Source of the DNA: Alphaproteobacteria bacterium | Lineage (GTDB): Bacteria > Pseudomonadota > Alphaproteobacteria > Geminicoccales > Geminicoccaceae | Direction: 5' to 3' | Assembly (NCBI GenBank): GCA_030431615.1 | Contig: JAUIID010000024.1 | Location: 1 to 38,156, forward strand | Length of the DNA: 38,156 nucleotides | Part shown: positions 25,904 through 36,126 of the stretch, piece after piece | How the letters are laid out: each line of letters opens with the position of its first letter | How positions within the stretch are numbered: position 1 is the first letter of the stretch | Notes under the pieces: model-generated | Databases searched by the model: none | Told to the model about the DNA's origin: nothing | What the model saw: only the letters and a program-made list of their open reading frames with translations | Program-made: the position numbers and the translations under genes

Positions 25904-27039
25904 GACGCGGCCCCGTCGAGCCGCAGCCGGGCGGCCACGGCGGGATCAATGGCGACGCCGAGGCCCGGCCCGGCAGGCAGGGCGGCCGCACCCCCCACCA
26001 CCGGCGAGACCCCGCCGCCGACCAGCTCGTCAAAGAGCGGCGTCTCGTCGAACTGGACTTCCAGGGAATCCAGCTCGGGCAGCACCGCCCCGACTTGCAG
26101 GCTCGCGGCGTGGCAGATCGGGCCGGTCGGGTTGTGCGGCGAGACGATGGCGCCATGGCGCGCCGCACTGGCCGCGAGCTCCCTGAAGCGGGCGAGGCCG
26201 CCCAGATACTTCACGTCGGGCATGATCACGTCATAGGAGCCCGCCCGGAGGAAGGGCTCGAACGCGGCCGGGCTCGTGCCCATTTCCAGCCCGGCGAGCC
26301 GGCAGCCCTGGCCCGCGGCCTGGCGCCGGAGGGCGGCGATCGCCGGGGCGGCTTCAGGCACCTCCGGGACGGGACACTCGATCCAGTCGAGAGCGAACTC
26401 GCGGCAGGCGTCAATCATCCGGACGGCAGCGGCCTGGTCGAAGCGCCAGTGGCAGTCGACCCGGAGCACCGCCTCGGAGCCGATGGCTTCGCGGGTCGCC
26501 CGGATTCGGGCGAGGCCCGGTGCCATGAGCGATGCGATGTCGCCGTTGGCGCACTTCTCGACGCTGATCTCGTCGAACGGCGCGAGCTTGAAGATCGTGT
26601 AGCCGGCGGCGATGGCGACGCCGGCACTGGCGGCGAAGCCCTCCGGCGTACGCGGGGAGGTGCGCCGGTTGATGTTGGCATAGAGCGGAATGTCCTGGCG
26701 GACGGCACCGCCGAGGAGGGCGTGGATCGGCTTGCCCAGCGCCTGGCCTTGGAGATCGAGGAGCGCCATGTCGAGGCTGGAGGCGAAGGCTGCCTCGGCG
26801 AGCGTCGGCTCGCCCTGCTGCAGCTTCGCGACGAAGCCGAGATCGACGGGGGCACCCTGCAGGCCCGGCAGGAAGCGGCCGGCCACCTCGCGCAGCACGT
26901 CCTCGCCGTTCGCGATGGTCGCCTCGCCCCAGCCGACGCGGCCATCGCCCGTCGCGAGGCGCAGGAAGGCCCAGACAGTCTTGCCGGTAATACGCAGGAG
27001 CTGGAAATCGGCTTCGGCGATGGTCGCTGGTCTGGTCAT
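25900..27039 (-). CDS. Enolase-superfamily sugar-acid dehydratase (second in the window)
   Basis: 379-residue magnesium enzyme, mandelate racemase group. Key motifs: FKLAPFDE near residue 155 with the catalytic Lys, RVDCHWRF, WIECPVPE and AGLEMGT with the metal ligands D, E and E, MPDVKYLGG with Asp, and IVSPHNPTGP with His. It is only distantly similar to the dehydratase at 15672 (that one has K-x-H and HADPEYD). ATG 27039 overlaps the stop of the GntR gene by four bases, which fixes the start. Substrate is unknown; a sugar acid released by the sulfatase and lactonase is inferred. Confidence 0.82.
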   Translation of the reverse strand: MTRPATIAEADFQLLRITGKTVWAFLRLATGDGRVGWGEATIANGEDVLREVAGRFLPGLQGAPVDLGFVAKLQQGEPTLAEAAFASSLDMALLDLQGQALGKPIHALLGGAVRQDIPLYANINRRTSPRTPEGFAASAGVAIAAGYTIFKLAPFDEISVEKCANGDIASLMAPGLARIRATREAIGSEAVLRVDCHWRFDQAAAVRMIDACREFALDWIECPVPEVPEAAPAIAALRRQAAGQGCRLAGLEMGTSPAAFEPFLRAGSYDVIMPDVKYLGGLARFRELAASAARHGAIVSPHNPTGPICHAASLQVGAVLPELDSLEVQFDETPLFDELVGGGVSPVVGGAAALPAGPGLGVAIDPAVAARLRLDGAAS

Positions 27040-27692
27040 CTGGGTATCGTCCTCGTCTGCCAATAGGCGTCGAATTGCGCCAGGAGCTGGTATTTCGCCT
27101 TGATCACGTGCGCCTTGGTCACCGCCGCGGCGTCGTCGGCAGCGCCGCTGGCGAAGGCCTCGAGGAGGCAGCGGTGGTCGCTGATCACGCCCGGGAAGCG
27201 GTCGGAGGCATAGCCGTAATGCGCCCAGAGGCGGCCCAGGAGGAGCCAGTGCCGGTCGACGATGGCAAAGGCCTCGGCATTGTCGGCGATGCGGTTGATC
27301 TCGCGATGGAAGCGCCGGTTGGCGTCGATCTCGGCACTGTCGTCGGCGCGTTCCACCGCCGCCTCGAGCTCGGCCTGCAGGGCCTCGAGCCGGGCGAGCC
27401 CATGGGCGTCCATGCGCTGGGCGGCCTGGCGGGCCAGCAGCGGCTCGAGCTCGGCGCGCATGGTCAAGAGGTTGTCGATATAGGTGCGGTCGATGGGCAG
27501 GGTGCGCGCCCCGCGCCTCGGCTCGAAGCGGACGAGGCCCTCGCCCGCCAGCTCGCGGAGCGCTTCGCGGATCGGCATGTGGCTGGAGCCGTAGCGGCTC
27601 GCCAGCATGTCGATGGTCAGCCGTGCCTCGGGGTCGAAGCTGCCCTTGACGATGTCGTCGCGCACCCGGTCCTTGATCGACTGGAGCTCCAT
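27036..27692 (-). CDS. GntR-family transcriptional regulator with FCD ligand domain
   Basis: 218 residues. The winged helix (about 5-68) shows ASRYGSSHMPIREALRELAGEGLV, the typical GntR recognition region, followed by FEPRRGART. The C-terminal FCD domain (about 75-205) has ANRRFHREI, SDHRCLLEA and TKAHVI, whose histidines usually hold a metal and ligand. It is embedded in the operon between the ATPase and the dehydratase, 39 bases after the ATPase stop. It probably represses the whole unit until a sugar-acid ligand binds; a palindrome at 33272-33283 is a candidate operator. Confidence 0.9.
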   Translation of the reverse strand: MELQSIKDRVRDDIVKGSFDPEARLTIDMLASRYGSSHMPIREALRELAGEGLVRFEPRRGARTLPIDRTYIDNLLTMRAELEPLLARQAAQRMDAHGLARLEALQAELEAAVERADDSAEIDANRRFHREINRIADNAEAFAIVDRHWLLLGRLWAHYGYASDRFPGVISDHRCLLEAFASGAADDAAAVTKAHVIKAKYQLLAQFDAYWQTRTIPR

Positions 27693-27731
27693 GCCGGGCT
27701 CAGCCCCGGTGCCGCGGACGGGCGGGGTGCG

Positions 27732-29461
<1,730 letters not shown>

Positions 29462-29462
<1 letters not shown>

Positions 29463-30370
29463 CAGCGGGCACCCCCGGTGCGCAGGCGCGGGTTCGCCAG
29501 CTCGTCGAGGCCGGCCGTGACGAGGTAGAGTCCGACGAAGAGGACGACGAGCGTGATCACCGGGGTCAGCACCCACCACCACATGCCGAGCAGGAAGGCC
29601 GAGTAGTGGATGGCCCAGTAGACGGTCATGCCGAGCGTCGGCTCGTTCTGCGGCCCGAGGCCGAGGGCTTCGAGGCCGACCGAGGCGAGAACGGCGGTGG
29701 CGGTGGCGAGCACGAAGCTGACCATCAGATAGGGCAGGAGGTTGGGCATCATTTCCTTGAAGATGATGCCGAAGGAGCCGGTGCCGTTGAGCCTTGCGGT
29801 GTTGACGTAGCCCGCCTCGCGCATCACCAGCACCTGGCTCCTGATCCGCCGCGCCGGCTCGCGCCAGGAGAGGGCGGCGATGATCCAGACCATGGCGTCG
29901 GTGCTCATCGAGCCCTGGATGTTGGCGGCGATGACGATGAGGATCAGCAAGGGCGGCACGGCGAGGAAGACGTCGGTGAGCAGGCTGATCACGGCATCGA
30001 TCCAGCCGCGGAAGAAGCCGGCGACGAAGCCCAGGATCGTGCCGATCACCACGCCGATGAAGCCGGCGAGCAGGCCGACCTTGGCGGTCAGCCAGGTGCC
30101 GACGATGAGCACGGCGAAGAGATCCCGGCCCTGCTTGTCGGTGCCGAGCCAGTAGCGCGCCGAGGGCGGCTTGCCGGGCGAGGCCGAGAGCGGCTCGGCG
30201 AGCGAGATGTCGTAGAAGGCATGGCCCGCGGCGACGAGGGTGAAGAGGGCGAGCAGGAGAAGGAGCCCGGCGCCGAGGCTGCGGTTGCGGCCGAGATAGA
30301 GGAAGACCGACCGCCAGCGGCGGCGGGACGAGCCCCATTCGAGCGGCGTCGCCGGCAGCGCCCTAGCCAT
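29462..30370 (-). CDS. ABC importer permease, DppC/OppC type
   Basis: 302-residue membrane subunit. A first helix lies near LGAGLLLLLALFTLVAAGHAF, then the signature YWLGTDKQGRDLFAVLIVG near residue 75 and the coupling loop NTARLNGTGSFGIIFKEMMPN near 190. The EAA motif is partly degenerate (N-T-A-R-L-N-G). ATG 30370 is preceded by GGAGAGG and overlaps the upstream permease stop by 8 bases. It works with the DppB-type subunit and the fused ATPase. Confidence 0.91.
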
Positions 30371-31370
30371 GCGCCTCTCCACCGGCACGGATCCTCGGAT
30401 CGAGCAGGGGGTAGAGCAGGTCGAGCAGCATCAGCGAGATGGCGACCGTCAGGATGAGGACGAAGACGCAGCCGAAGATGAGGAAGTAGTCGACCAGCAG
30501 CACCGAATTGTAGAGCAGCGTGCCGATCCCGGGATAGACGAAGACCCGCTCGACCAGAATGGCGCCGGCGACGATGTTGCCGAAGGAGAGCACGAGGGTG
30601 GTGATCTGCGGCGTCATGGCGTTGCGCACGGCGTAGCGCCAGAAGCGGCGGCGATCGCTCAGGCCCTTGGCCCGGGCGAAGTTCATGTAGTCCTCGCCCT
30701 GCACCGTCACCATCATGCCGCGCATCGAGAGCGCCCAGATGCCGATGGCGGCGAGCACGATGGAAAGGGCGGGCAGCACGGCGTGGTAGGCGACGTCGGC
30801 GATCGCCGTCGGGTTCCAGCCGAGGTTGAGCCCGACGCTGTAGCCACGGGCCGGAGGGAACCAGCCGAGCACAAGGGCGAAGACATAAACGAGGATCAGC
30901 CCGACGAGGTAGAACGGGATCGCGGCCAGCACCATGAAGAGCGGCACGATCCGCGCCAGCCAGGCCGAGGAGCGCCGCCAGATCGTGAGCGCACCGAGGA
31001 AGGTGCCGATCACGAACGAGATCAGCGTCGCCACGCCGAGCAAGACGATGCTCCAAGGCAGGGCGGTCAGCACGTGCTGCGAGACCCGGTCCGGGAAGTA
31101 GTTGATCGAGACGCCGAGATCGAAGCGGGCGGTGTCGGCCAGCATGGAGAGATATTGCCGCCAGAGCGGCCGGTCGGTGCCGAACTTGGCCTGGTACTGC
31201 TCGACCATCTCCTCGATGCCGACGGCCGAGCCGCCGGAATCCCCGAGTGCCTGGGCCAGCCGCTCCTCGATCGGGTCGCGGTCGGTCAGGCGCGGCAGCA
31301 GGAAGTTGATCGAGGCCGCAAGCCAGATGACGAGCACCATCAGGCCGAGACGCTTCAGGACGCGGATCAT
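30363..31370 (-). CDS. ABC importer permease, DppB/OppB type
   Basis: 335-residue membrane subunit. Start MIRVLKRLGLMVLVIWLAAS, then a periplasmic loop with QYQAKFGTDRPLWRQYLSML, DLGVSINYFPDRV, the coupling region FARAKGLSDRRRFWRYAVRNAMTPQ near residue 235, and a closing LLYPLLDPRIRAGG, all typical of the family. The loop is longer than in classical DppB, as in importers of larger or charged ligands. It follows the binding-protein gene after a strong hairpin. Confidence 0.92.
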   Translation of the reverse strand: MIRVLKRLGLMVLVIWLAASINFLLPRLTDRDPIEERLAQALGDSGGSAVGIEEMVEQYQAKFGTDRPLWRQYLSMLADTARFDLGVSINYFPDRVSQHVLTALPWSIVLLGVATLISFVIGTFLGALTIWRRSSAWLARIVPLFMVLAAIPFYLVGLILVYVFALVLGWFPPARGYSVGLNLGWNPTAIADVAYHAVLPALSIVLAAIGIWALSMRGMMVTVQGEDYMNFARAKGLSDRRRFWRYAVRNAMTPQITTLVLSFGNIVAGAILVERVFVYPGIGTLLYNSVLLVDYFLIFGCVFVLILTVAISLMLLDLLYPLLDPRIRAGGEAHG

Positions 31371-31391
31371 CTCTTGTCTCGTCAGGAGGGC

Positions 31392-31416
31392 GCGGGCGGC
31401 CGCGCAGGCCGCCCGC
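31392..31416 (-). other. Strong intercistronic hairpin between binding-protein and permease genes
   Basis: GCGGGCGGCC and GGCCGCCCGC form a perfect 10-bp stem with a 5-base loop, 19 bases past the binding-protein stop. No T run follows on the minus strand. Same position and likely role as the hairpin at 9511-9544: raising binding-protein levels over permease levels. Confidence 0.6.
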
Positions 31417-31434
31417 TGGCTTTCATCCGGCCGA

Positions 31435-33195
31435 CTACTGGGCGGGCTCGACGTGGTGGGCGAGCAGCGTGCCCCAGCCCGAGATGAAGCAGGCGACGCA
31501 GGCCGAGCCGTAGGGGTTCTCGGTCGACGGCCAGTTGGTCCAGTAGGTCTCGTTCAGGGCGTTCAGGTGGTAGCCCTGCTCGAGCGGCACCTCGACCACG
31601 TTGGCGAACCAGATGTCCATGGCCTGGTGGAAGAGCGGCATGAGCCCCGGGTCACCCGGCGGCAGGAGCTCCATCTGGTCGACGATGGCGTCGAGCTCCG
31701 GGTTGCTCCAGCGGGCGACGAAGAAGGTGATCGTACCGACCGGCGACTGGTTTTCCGTCTTGTACATGCGCAGCGTGTCGACCGGGTCGAAGATGCTGCC
31801 GCCATTGTGGCCGAAGACGTGCCACTCGGACTCGCCGGCGCGGAACTTGCGGAAGCTGTCCGGCGTCTGCGAGTACTCGGCGTCGAAGCCGGCCTTGCGC
31901 AGCTGCTGCACCAGCACCTGGGAGACCGCCGCCAGGGCCGGCTGCGCCTCGAGCGGCCCGCCGACACGCTCGCCGTCCTTCGCCCAGAAGCCCTCGCCGT
32001 CCTTCTCGTAGCCGGCCTTGGTCATGTACTCGGCCGAGAGGTCGAGATCGAAGACGTCGACCTGGTGCTTCTCGACCAGGTCCATCGCACTGTCGATATA
32101 GGGCAGGAGCGGCTCGTAGGCCGGGTAGGGGAAGTAGTTCGGCGAATTGGCGCCGTCCCAGGCGAACTCGATCAGCTGGTCGCGATTGATGGCGTGCAGC
32201 ACCGCCTTGCGGACGTTGATGTCGAGGAACGGCGAGCCCTCGGCCATGTGGTTGAAGTAGAGGGAGTGCGGCCACCAGTCCATGTAGCCGTAGGGCGGCT
32301 CGCGGCCGGCGAAGGTGGTAATCTTGTCGTTCTGGTCGAGGATCGACTGCACCAGCGACGGCGAGGCGATGACGAAGGTGGCGTCGATCTGGTTGGCCAC
32401 GACGAGCTGCGCGTTGCGCTCGTCGTCGGGCGCCGGGATGCTGATGATCCGCTCCGGTGCCGGCATCTCCATGACGCCCGTGGCCGCACCCCACCAGTCG
32501 TCGCGCCGGTCGAGGACGATCTCGTTGGGCGTCGTCTCGACCAGCTTCCAGGCGCCGGTGCCGACCGGCCAGCCCTTCTCGAGGTCGAGGAAGGTGAAGT
32601 CGGCGATGTTCTCGACCCCGGACCAGATGTGCTCCGGCACCCAGATCAGCCCGTGGCCGAAATAGTTTGTGAGCTGGCGGAAGACATAGCGCGGGTCCGG
32701 CTTGATCAGGTCGACCTGGACGGTGAGCGGGTCGACCACCGTGGCACCGCTGATCTGGTTGGCGACCTCGATCGCCTTCCGCAGGTCCTTCTTCGTCTGG
32801 CCGTTCTCGAGCAGCATGTTGAGGGTGAAGGCGACGTCCTCGGCATCGAAGGCCTCGCCGTCGCTCCAGGTCACGCCGTCGCGCAGCTTGACGGTGACGC
32901 TCGTGAAGTCGTCATTGTACGCGTAGCTCTCGGCGATCCAGGGAATGTGCTCGCCGGTGAAGTGGTTGTAGGTGAAGAGCGGCTCGTTGACGAACATGAT
33001 GCCGTTGCGGAGCTCGGCACCCAGGGAATACCAGTTGGCGTTGTTGGGGGCACTCAGGGTCGGCGAGCCGACGCTCCAGCCAATGGTGACCAGCGTGCGA
33101 TCGCGCGGCACCTCGGCCCGGTCCTGCGCAGCGGCGGTCCCCGCCAGCAGCAAACACGTCGCGAGCCCGGCGGCAAACGACTCCATCCTCGACAT
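31435..33195 (-). CDS. ABC importer substrate-binding protein, peptide/nickel type (SBP_bac_5)
   Basis: 586-residue periplasmic protein with a Sec signal peptide (FAAGLATCLLLAGTAAAQ, cleavage near residue 25). Family features are VTVKLRDGVTWSDGEAFDAEDVAF near residue 120 and FLDINVRKAVLHAINRDQL near 320. ATG 33195 follows a GGGGG ribosome site by about 5 bases; the upstream in-frame ATG at 33261 would place a non-signal tail in front. It is the first gene of the nine-gene unit. The ligand is unknown but should be a small molecule that the cytoplasmic sulfatase and sugar-acid enzymes can use. Confidence 0.9.
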   Translation of the reverse strand: MSRMESFAAGLATCLLLAGTAAAQDRAEVPRDRTLVTIGWSVGSPTLSAPNNANWYSLGAELRNGIMFVNEPLFTYNHFTGEHIPWIAESYAYNDDFTSVTVKLRDGVTWSDGEAFDAEDVAFTLNMLLENGQTKKDLRKAIEVANQISGATVVDPLTVQVDLIKPDPRYVFRQLTNYFGHGLIWVPEHIWSGVENIADFTFLDLEKGWPVGTGAWKLVETTPNEIVLDRRDDWWGAATGVMEMPAPERIISIPAPDDERNAQLVVANQIDATFVIASPSLVQSILDQNDKITTFAGREPPYGYMDWWPHSLYFNHMAEGSPFLDINVRKAVLHAINRDQLIEFAWDGANSPNYFPYPAYEPLLPYIDSAMDLVEKHQVDVFDLDLSAEYMTKAGYEKDGEGFWAKDGERVGGPLEAQPALAAVSQVLVQQLRKAGFDAEYSQTPDSFRKFRAGESEWHVFGHNGGSIFDPVDTLRMYKTENQSPVGTITFFVARWSNPELDAIVDQMELLPPGDPGLMPLFHQAMDIWFANVVEVPLEQGYHLNALNETYWTNWPSTENPYGSACVACFISGWGTLLAHHVEPAQ

Positions 33196-33229
33196 CAAAG
33201 CCCCCCTGATTTGTCTTCTTCCGATCAAA

Positions 33230-33258
33230 AACATGCCGGGCAACGCCCAGCAGGTCAA
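33230..33258 (-). promoter_or_regulatory. Predicted promoter of the nine-gene sulfatase operon
   Basis: On the minus strand TTGACC (33258-33253) and CATGTT (33235-33230) are separated by 17 bases, a fair sigma-70-type match. Transcription would start near 33223, giving a leader of about 28 bases to the ATG at 33195. A second GATCAAAA half-site (33223-33230) touches the -10 box. Confidence 0.4.
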
Positions 33259-33271
33259 CAACGCCGGTGCG

Positions 33272-33283
33272 ATTTGATCAAAT
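33272..33283. promoter_or_regulatory. Perfect palindrome ATTTGATCAAAT, candidate GntR operator
   Basis: A 12-bp perfect palindrome, A/T-rich in a GC-rich setting, 14 bases upstream of the predicted -35 box of the operon that encodes a GntR/FCD regulator. Its arm recurs as GATCAAAA at 33223-33230, with centres 53 bp apart, about five helical turns. Operators of FCD-type GntR proteins are short palindromes of this size. Confidence 0.5.
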
Positions 33284-33296
33284 TTCCCGAAGGACC

Positions 33297-34712
33297 TCAG
33301 GGGTCGAGGCGGAGCACCTTGCCGGGGTTCATGATGTTGGCCGGGTCCAAAGCTGCCTTGATGGCGCGCATCACCGGCATGGCATCGGCGTGCTCGCGCT
33401 CGAGGCTGGCGATCTTGCCGAAGCCGATGCCGTGCTCGCCCGTGCAGGTGCCGCCCAGCGCCAGCGCCCGGTCGATCAGCCGGGCGTTCACCGCCTTGGC
33501 CCGCGTCTGCTCTTCCGGGTCGTCGGGGTCGAGCAGGAAGAGGAGGTGGAAATTGCCGTCGCCCACATGGCCGACCAAGGGGGCGAGGAGCCGGCTCTCG
33601 GCGAGGTCCGCCTCGGTCTCGGCGATGCAGGCGGCGAGCCTGGAGATCGGCACGCAGACATCGGTGGCCCAGCCACGGCAGCCGGGGCGGAGGGCCAGGG
33701 CCGCGTAATAGGCGTCGTGGCGGGCGCGCCAGAGCTGGTTGCGTTCCTCGGTGCTGGCCGACCAGCGAAAGCCGGTGCCGCCGAACTCGCCGGCGATCGC
33801 CTCGACCGCCTCCGCCTGCTCGGCCACCGAGGCTTCACTGCCGTGGAACTCGAAAAAGAGCGTCGGCGCCGGCTCCAGCCCGGCGAGCTTCGAGAAGGCG
33901 ATGCAAGCTCGCATCTGCACGGCATCGAGGAGCTCGATCCGGGCGACCGGGATGCCGGACTGGATGGTGAGCTGCACGGTTTCCACCGCGGCGGCGACGC
34001 TCGGGAAGGTGGCGACTGCCGCCGAGATGGCTTCCGGTATGCCGAAGAGGCGCAGCCGCAGCTCGGTGATGATGCCGAGCGTCCCTTCCGAGCCGATCAG
34101 GAGACGCGTCAGGTCGTAGCCCGCGGCACTCTTCCGGGCCCGGCCGCCGGTATGCACGATGCTGCCATCGGCCATGACCGCAGTCAGGCCCAGCACCACC
34201 TCGCGCATCGTGCCGTAGCGCACGGCATTGGTACCCGAGGCCCGGGTGGCGGCCATGCCGCCGAGCGAGGCGTCGGCGCCGGGATCGACCGGGAAGAAGA
34301 GGCCCGTGTCGCGCAGCTCCTCGTTCAGCCGCCGCCGCCTGATGCCGGCCTCTACATGACAGTCGAGATCCTCGACCGAGACATCGAGGATGCGGTCCAT
34401 GGCCGAGAGGTCGATGCAGATGCCGCCCTGGTGCGCCTCGACATGGCCCTCGAGCGAGGTGCCGGCGCCGAAGGCGATGATCGGCACCAGGGCGTCTCGG
34501 CAGGTGGCGACGACGAAGGCCACCTCCTCTGTCGAGGCCGGCGTCACCACGGCATCCGGTGACGCCCCGCCATAGGGCCCTTCGCCCCTTCCGTGCTGCT
34601 CGCGGAGCACCCGGTTGGTGGTCACCCGCTCGCCGAGCCGGGCCTGCAGAAGCTCGACCACCCCTGCCACGTCCCGGCCTTTCGCCGCCCTTGTCCGGTC
34701 CGCAACCGCCAT
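33297..34712 (-). CDS. FAD-linked 2-hydroxyacid dehydrogenase (GlcD/D-lactate dehydrogenase type)
   Basis: 471-residue flavoprotein. The FAD-binding part has VTPASTEEVAFVVATC near residue 57, FGAGTSLEGHVEA near 80, DPGADASLGGMAATRASGTN near 145 and LLIGSEGTLGIITE near 195. The C-terminal substrate part has GHVGDGNFHLLFLLD and TCTGEHGIGFGK, conserved in D-lactate dehydrogenases and glycolate oxidase subunit GlcD. It oxidises a D-2-hydroxyacid, passing electrons to the respiratory chain; no GlcE/GlcF partners are present. Start 34712 has GGGGAG 9 bases upstream. It shares the strand of the sulfatase operon but is separated from it by that operon's promoter, so a link is only possible. Confidence 0.88.
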   Translation of the reverse strand: MAVADRTRAAKGRDVAGVVELLQARLGERVTTNRVLREQHGRGEGPYGGASPDAVVTPASTEEVAFVVATCRDALVPIIAFGAGTSLEGHVEAHQGGICIDLSAMDRILDVSVEDLDCHVEAGIRRRRLNEELRDTGLFFPVDPGADASLGGMAATRASGTNAVRYGTMREVVLGLTAVMADGSIVHTGGRARKSAAGYDLTRLLIGSEGTLGIITELRLRLFGIPEAISAAVATFPSVAAAVETVQLTIQSGIPVARIELLDAVQMRACIAFSKLAGLEPAPTLFFEFHGSEASVAEQAEAVEAIAGEFGGTGFRWSASTEERNQLWRARHDAYYAALALRPGCRGWATDVCVPISRLAACIAETEADLAESRLLAPLVGHVGDGNFHLLFLLDPDDPEEQTRAKAVNARLIDRALALGGTCTGEHGIGFGKIASLEREHADAMPVMRAIKAALDPANIMNPGKVLRLDP

Positions 34713-34774
34713 GGCTCGCCGCTCCCCTGCTCGCCCGGCCATCCTAGCAGGCAATGGCGCAGGAGCCGAGCGGG

Positions 34775-35527
34775 TCAGGGCACCGGTATGGCGCCGAAGC
34801 TCTGGACCAGGCTGCCGACGACCAGCAGCCAGCCGTCGACCAGGACGAAGAAGATCACTTTGAAGGGCAGGGAGATGACCACTGGCGGCAGCATCATCAT
34901 GCCCATCGACATCAGGATCGAGGCGACCACCATGTCGATGATGAGGAAGGGGATGAAGATCAGGAAGCCGATCTCGAAGGCGCGACGGAGCTCGCTGATC
35001 ATGAAGGCCGGCACCAGCACGCGGAAGGGCGCGGCTTCGGGATCGAGCGTCGGCTCGATCGCCGCGATGTCGTAGAAGAGGGCGAGGTCCTTGTCCCTGA
35101 CCTGGCTGCGCATGAAGGCGTGGAACGGTGTCGCGGCCCGCTCGAGCGCCGTCATCTCGTCGATGTCCTCGGCGATGAGCGGCCCGATCCCGTCCTCCCA
35201 GGCCCGCTCGAAGGTCGGCATCATGATGAAGAGGGTGAGGAACATGGCGAGGCTGACCAGCACCGAGTTGGGCGGGCTCTGCTGCAGGCCAAGTGCCGTG
35301 CGCAGGAAGGAGAGGACGATCACGATCCGGGTGAACGAGGTCACCATGAGGAGGATCGACGGTGCCAGCGAGAGCACCGTGATCAGGAGCACGAGGCGGA
35401 CGATCTGGCCCGTCGCGGTCTCGCCGCCGCCGAGGTCGATGGTGAGCGCCTGCGCCATGGCCGGGCCCGCCAGAAGGGCCGGGGCGAGGCCGACGAGGAG
35501 GCCGAGGGCCAGGCGCCGGCCGCTCAT
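34775..35527 (-). CDS. fliP: Flagellar export gate protein FliP
   Basis: 250 residues with a signal peptide (ALGLLVGLAPALLAGPAMAQA) and four transmembrane segments. Very typical sequence: SFTRIVIVLSFLRTALGLQQSPPNSVLVSLAMFLTLF (key block RIVIVLSFLR), then AFMISELRRAFEIGFLIFIPFL and MGMMMLPPVVISLPFK. It forms the core of the export gate in the flagellar basal body. The start overlaps the FliO stop by four bases (ATGA). FliQ and FliR, usually next, are not here; the next gene on the strand is a flavin dehydrogenase. Confidence 0.97.
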   Translation of the reverse strand: MSGRRLALGLLVGLAPALLAGPAMAQALTIDLGGGETATGQIVRLVLLITVLSLAPSILLMVTSFTRIVIVLSFLRTALGLQQSPPNSVLVSLAMFLTLFIMMPTFERAWEDGIGPLIAEDIDEMTALERAATPFHAFMRSQVRDKDLALFYDIAAIEPTLDPEAAPFRVLVPAFMISELRRAFEIGFLIFIPFLIIDMVVASILMSMGMMMLPPVVISLPFKVIFFVLVDGWLLVVGSLVQSFGAIPVP

Positions 35528-35823
35528 GGCTGGTCATCCCGGTCGATCGGCGGCAGGCCGGCGGTGTTCGTGGTGAGCAGGCTGGCCGAGCCCTGCGACG
35601 AGACCAGCACCAGATGCTCCGCCCCGTCATGACGCAGCAGCACGAGGCGGGTGCGGGGATCGAGCGGCAGGGTTTCCAGCACGGCGAGGCGGCGCTGCGT
35701 GGCGAACCGCCCCTGGGCGGCGGCCGGGCCGAAGCGGCGCACCAGCCAGAAGACGGCCGCCATCAGCAAGAGGACGAGGCCGAGGCCGACGATGGTCCGG
35801 CTGAGATCGGCGTATTCCAGCAT
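35524..35823 (-). CDS. fliO: Flagellar biosynthesis protein FliO
   Basis: 99 residues: one transmembrane helix (IVGLGLVLLLMAAVFWLVRRF) followed by a small cytoplasmic domain with RLAVLETLPLDPRTRLVLLRHDGAEHLVLV, the FliO pattern. FliO assists assembly of the FliP ring. It overlaps fliP downstream and follows a small unknown gene by 12 bases. Confidence 0.9.
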   Translation of the reverse strand: MLEYADLSRTIVGLGLVLLLMAAVFWLVRRFGPAAAQGRFATQRRLAVLETLPLDPRTRLVLLRHDGAEHLVLVSSQGSASLLTTNTAGLPPIDRDDQP

Positions 35824-35835
35824 CGCGCCGGGGCC

Positions 35836-36126
35836 TCAGGAGCGGGCACGGTTGTGATAGGCGACCGCTGCCCGGGCGCTGGCATCGCCGCGCGTCAGCT
35901 CGGTGCGGCAGGCGTCGCATTCGCGGGACAGCGCCTCGCCCAGTTGTGCCACCTCGTCGAGCAGGCCGATCAGGGCCATGAGATCCCGGCTTCGCCCGCT
36001 CCGGCCGGCCTCGGCGAGCAGTGTGGCGAGGCGCCCGGCGAGCCCCTCGACATCCGGCACGGCCCCGCCCGCGAGCGAGCGGCGTGCCGTGGCGAGGGCG
36101 GCGGTGAGCTCTGCCGCGGCGTTCAT
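35836..36126 (-). CDS. Small helical protein in flagellar operon, function unknown
   Basis: 96 residues, mostly alpha-helical by composition, with two possible helices (around AELTAALATARRSLAGG and LMALIGLLDEVAQLGEALSREC). I do not recognise a family. The start overlaps the stop of the FlhB-like gene (ATGA) and it sits just before fliO, so it is translationally coupled to flagellar genes. The size and helical character would fit a chaperone of the FlgN kind, but no motif proves it. Confidence 0.65.
   Translation of the reverse strand: MNAAAELTAALATARRSLAGGAVPDVEGLAGRLATLLAEAGRSGRSRDLMALIGLLDEVAQLGEALSRECDACRTELTRGDASARAAVAYHNRARS

Noticed and set aside
25627-27066. 479-codon plus-strand open frame across lactonase and dehydratase genes
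   Set aside because: Spans two real minus-strand genes and has no family features.
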